From the NCBI RefSeq assembly GCF_021130785.1, contig NC_060209.1:25861501-25925500 (forward strand): 64,000 bases of DNA. Reading direction: 5' to 3'. Under the pieces are notes generated by a model. The model made no database searches and was not told where the DNA came from. It worked only from the letters and a program-made list of their open reading frames with translations. Position 1 is the stretch's first letter. Each line of letters opens with the position of its first letter. This DNA comes from Homalodisca vitripennis. Taxonomy: Eukaryota; Arthropoda; Insecta; Hemiptera; Cicadellidae. Position numbers and translations under genes: made by a program. Shown in pieces: positions 61,826-64,000 of the stretch.

Positions 61826-62197
61826 GTTTAGTAGAGTGAAACGCCGCCTAACCGCATCAGAATACGACGATCCAGTCAGAAATGGCAGCGCATAATGTAC
61901 TTCACAATGTGTACCTAAAACAAGCCGCCATTTCTGATTGGATAAACCTTTTGAGATGCGGTTTGGGGCATTAAACTCTACTAAGTGAGCTCTTTCAAAT
62001 GAGGTATCACTCGACCCAAGCTTCAATTTAAGATTTCCATGTTTTCCTCTGTGGGCCGTCCCCCCATGTTTGGCATGTCATGGCAATAGCAAGGAAAAAT
62101 AGTTTACATAGCCATATGACACTGTGCAAAGTTTATAGATGTTATCACCTATGGTTTTTAAAATATTAAGCCGTACCCATACTTTTCAAACACCCTG
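61826..62197 (-). mobile_element. mariner-related non-autonomous element with long hairpin
   Basis: Its end CACCCTG (62191-62197) faces the start of the neighbouring transposon. The reverse complement of about 61925-62197 aligns with the first 270 bp of that transposon, for example at AAACCGCATCTCAAA and the following ATCAGAAA. The distal part is a hairpin of arms 61826-61889 and 61922-61985 (about 64 bp each) sharing AACCGCATC and CAGAAATGGC. No transposase is present, so it is probably a foldback or MITE-like derivative. The minus ORF 61778-62026 reads through the hairpin and is not credible. Confidence 0.65.
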
Positions 62198-62216
62198 TAT
62201 ATATATATACAGGGTG
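62191..62216. repeat. palindromic junction of two transposon ends
   Basis: CACCCTG, twelve bases of alternating TA, CAGGGTG: a perfect 26-bp palindrome. It is made by two related ends separated only by TA repeats, the preferred target of the family. Confidence 0.9.
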
Positions 62217-64000
62217 TATATTATGTCTGGAAAACACCCAAATATATCCTTTAATAATTTAAATATAAATTTGAAACCTCTTAACAATCGTGATAGAGAT
62301 TGGGCATCTACTTTTTGGAACAATGTTTTGTTATGTCACACCAACGGGGGACGTCCTGCCGAGGGTATCGTGAATATTCTTAATGGAAGCCTATACCTTG
62401 TGATACATAATTTTAAAGGTAATAGCTTACTGAAATTGAATGCCACAAACCGCATCTCAAAGGAATTATTCTATCAGAAAATAGAGCATTTTTAGTATTG
62501 AAAAATTTACTGATGTTCAACAATGTAATTTTAACATGGTTCTTGCCACAAAATGTGTTACACTAATTTTTTTAGCATTTTTTAAATGTTCAATTAAAAT
62601 AAAATAAACAATTTATTTTTAAAGCTGGTTTCATTAGTACAAATTTACCAGTTTTTATTACAATGAATAAAACTCATGAGTCACTTTCTCTGATTACTTA
62701 TGAATCTGTACTTGGTTGTTTTCCAGTCAGCAGGAAGGTTTAAAGAGACAAAGGTCACTAGCCTATGAGAAACATTATTGTGTTATTAATCATCTGGTCT
62801 ACAGGTTTCAGTTTGTTGAGCATGGAGCTTTCACTAGACAGGTCTAAGCTTGGGAATTACAAATGGACAAAGGTCATATCATTCCTGTCGAGTTAATCAG
62901 TGTCTCTGAAGCATTGCTGTCAACAAGTTATCTAATTACAGTAGTTCAGTTTTTTATTTGGCATTTTAATGGAATTGTCTGAAAGAGAACGAATTACTCT
63001 GTTGATGATGCGACGGATATGGCGAACGTCAAAAGATCTTATCGGGAAGTTTGTAATTTGTTTAATGACACTTTCCCAGAAAGGAATCCCATAAGTGATT
63101 TCAACAATATCAAAAAACTATTGAGCGTTTTGAAATGACAGGGAGTGTTACGTAATCGGCCAAAGTCGGGTAGGATACAATCTGCAACAGATGAAGAACA
63201 TGCACTAGATGTTTTGCAAACATTTATTGAAGACCCACATACATCGCTCAGAAAAGCTGCACAGCAACATGATATGCACCCTATGTCTGTGAGTAAGATT
63301 TTGAAAATTAATAAATACAAACCATTTAAAGTTATTTAGTCCCAACAGTTAAGTGAGGATGATTTACGACAGAAGAGTTGAGTTTTGTGAACTTGTGATG
63401 CGCAAATGTGATGACAATAGAGATTTTCTGACCAACATTCCATACTATTTTCTGATGAGGCAACTTTTTTCCTAAATGGCAATGTTAAACAGGCACAATT
63501 GCCGTTACTGGGCTAGTGAAAACCCACATTGGATTACTGAGTCCCATTCACAGCAAACCACAAAAACTGAACGTATGGTGTGGAATTTTAGGTAACAAAA
63601 TTGTTGGACCCTTTTTCATCAATGGAAATTTTAAATGCCGAACTTTACTACCAATATGCTCCAAAATGAAATAATCCCAGCTATTCAAATTGCATCAGGA
63701 GAATACTTTGATAATGTATGGTTTCAGCAGGATGGTGCTCCACCCCATTATGGGAGACAGGTAAGAGAGTATTTGGATTTAAGGTTTCCTCACAAATGGA
63801 TTGTGGCCGAAGAGGAGAAATCGAATGGCCTCCAAGATCTCCGGATTTGTCACCAATCGATTATTTCCTATGGGGTCATTTAAAATCCAATGTTTATAGA
63901 AGAAAGCCTCATAATTTGGAAGACCTAAGAAACAGGATTATAGAGGAGATTGCTTTGATAACTGAAGAAATGTTAGGCAACTCTGTCGAATCATTTTACA
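62210..64000 (+). mobile_element. second DD41D mariner-type element, right end outside window
   Basis: Starts CAGGGTGTATATTATGTCTG at 62210 and runs past the window. A non-coding leader of about 750 bp precedes the transposase, longer than in the 42.2-kb element. The ORF 62139-62495 in this leader spans the transposon end and is not a gene. Confidence 0.85.
62969..64000 (+). pseudogene. mariner-type transposase (DUF4817 HTH + DD41D), broken, partial
   Basis: Begins at ATG 62969 (MELSERERITLLMMR). After small frame corrections it reads SYREVCNLFNDTFPER, RNRPKSGRIQSATDEEHALD, SLRKAAQQHDMHPMSVSKIL: the N-terminal HTH region of insect DUF4817-type transposases. The DDE domain follows with D1 in FSDEATFFLNGNV (GAT 63454-63456), D2 in WFQQDGAPPHYG (GAT 63731-63733) and D3 in SPDLSPIDYFLWGHLKS (GAT 63859-63861). 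About 41 residues separate D2 and D3 once one frameshift near 63805 is removed. All three acidic residues are kept. Frame breaks lie near 63030, 63150, 63340, 63490, 63590, 63650 and 63805. It has the same subfamily architecture as the 42.3-kb gene but clearly diverged sequence. Confidence 0.88.

Noticed and set aside
62139..62495. 118-codon ORF near the 62.2-kb transposon end
   Set aside because: It crosses the palindromic junction of two elements, and the homologous stretch of the left element is not coding.

Overview
The window is AT-rich eukaryotic DNA dominated by transposable elements. It contains no bacterial-style operon, no intact host gene I can name, no rRNA and no functional tRNA. 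The element mix suggests an arthropod, most likely an insect: Penelope-like retroelements (PLEs), DD41D mariner-type transposons, a decayed YqaJ exonuclease gene, microsatellites and many old dispersed repeats. That assignment is an inference. No species can be named.

1-10194: an array of one PLE family (PLE-1). At least six copies or fragments are arranged head-to-tail within two arms, and the arms meet head-to-head at about 4414. The left arm is on the minus strand (A, B, fragment C) and the right arm on the plus strand (fragment D, E, F). Each full copy encodes an approximately 800-codon reverse transcriptase (LPKVHK, YVDD) with a C-terminal GIY-YIG endonuclease. Copies are joined by an approximately 270-bp linker (pseudo-LTR) carrying a hammerhead-ribozyme-like hairpin. 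Where I compared copies, they differ mostly by 1-2 nt indels in homopolymers. The elements therefore look young, and many frameshifts may be sequencing errors.

10195-24402: old non-coding DNA with dispersed repeats, a degraded YqaJ-type exonuclease gene (14092-14760, minus), a CpG-rich patch at about 17.3 kb, a long AC microsatellite and a tRNA-derived fragment.

24403-27785: a second PLE family (PLE-2) with the same design. One full minus copy is joined in tandem to a 5'-truncated minus copy, which meets an inverted 5'-truncated plus fragment. A 12-bp direct repeat flanks the whole composite, so it probably inserted as one unit. A third PLE lineage is a 3' fragment at 29.07-29.55 kb.

27786-42200: old repeats, including a roughly 1.03-kb tandem duplication at 39.4-41.1 kb.

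42203-43569: a complete but inactivated DD41D mariner-type element with perfect 26-bp terminal inverted repeats, a TA target duplication, three frameshifts and a catalytic D-to-N change.

43570-61600: decayed repeats, including 121-bp tandem units, a roughly 0.5-kb tandem duplication and solo repeats with the same CTGAAGA...GAAA hairpin. One short exon-like ORF lies near 49.3 kb.

61600-64000: two related mariner-type elements facing away from each other from a near-perfect palindrome at 62191-62216. The right one encodes a broken DD41D transposase that runs off the window.
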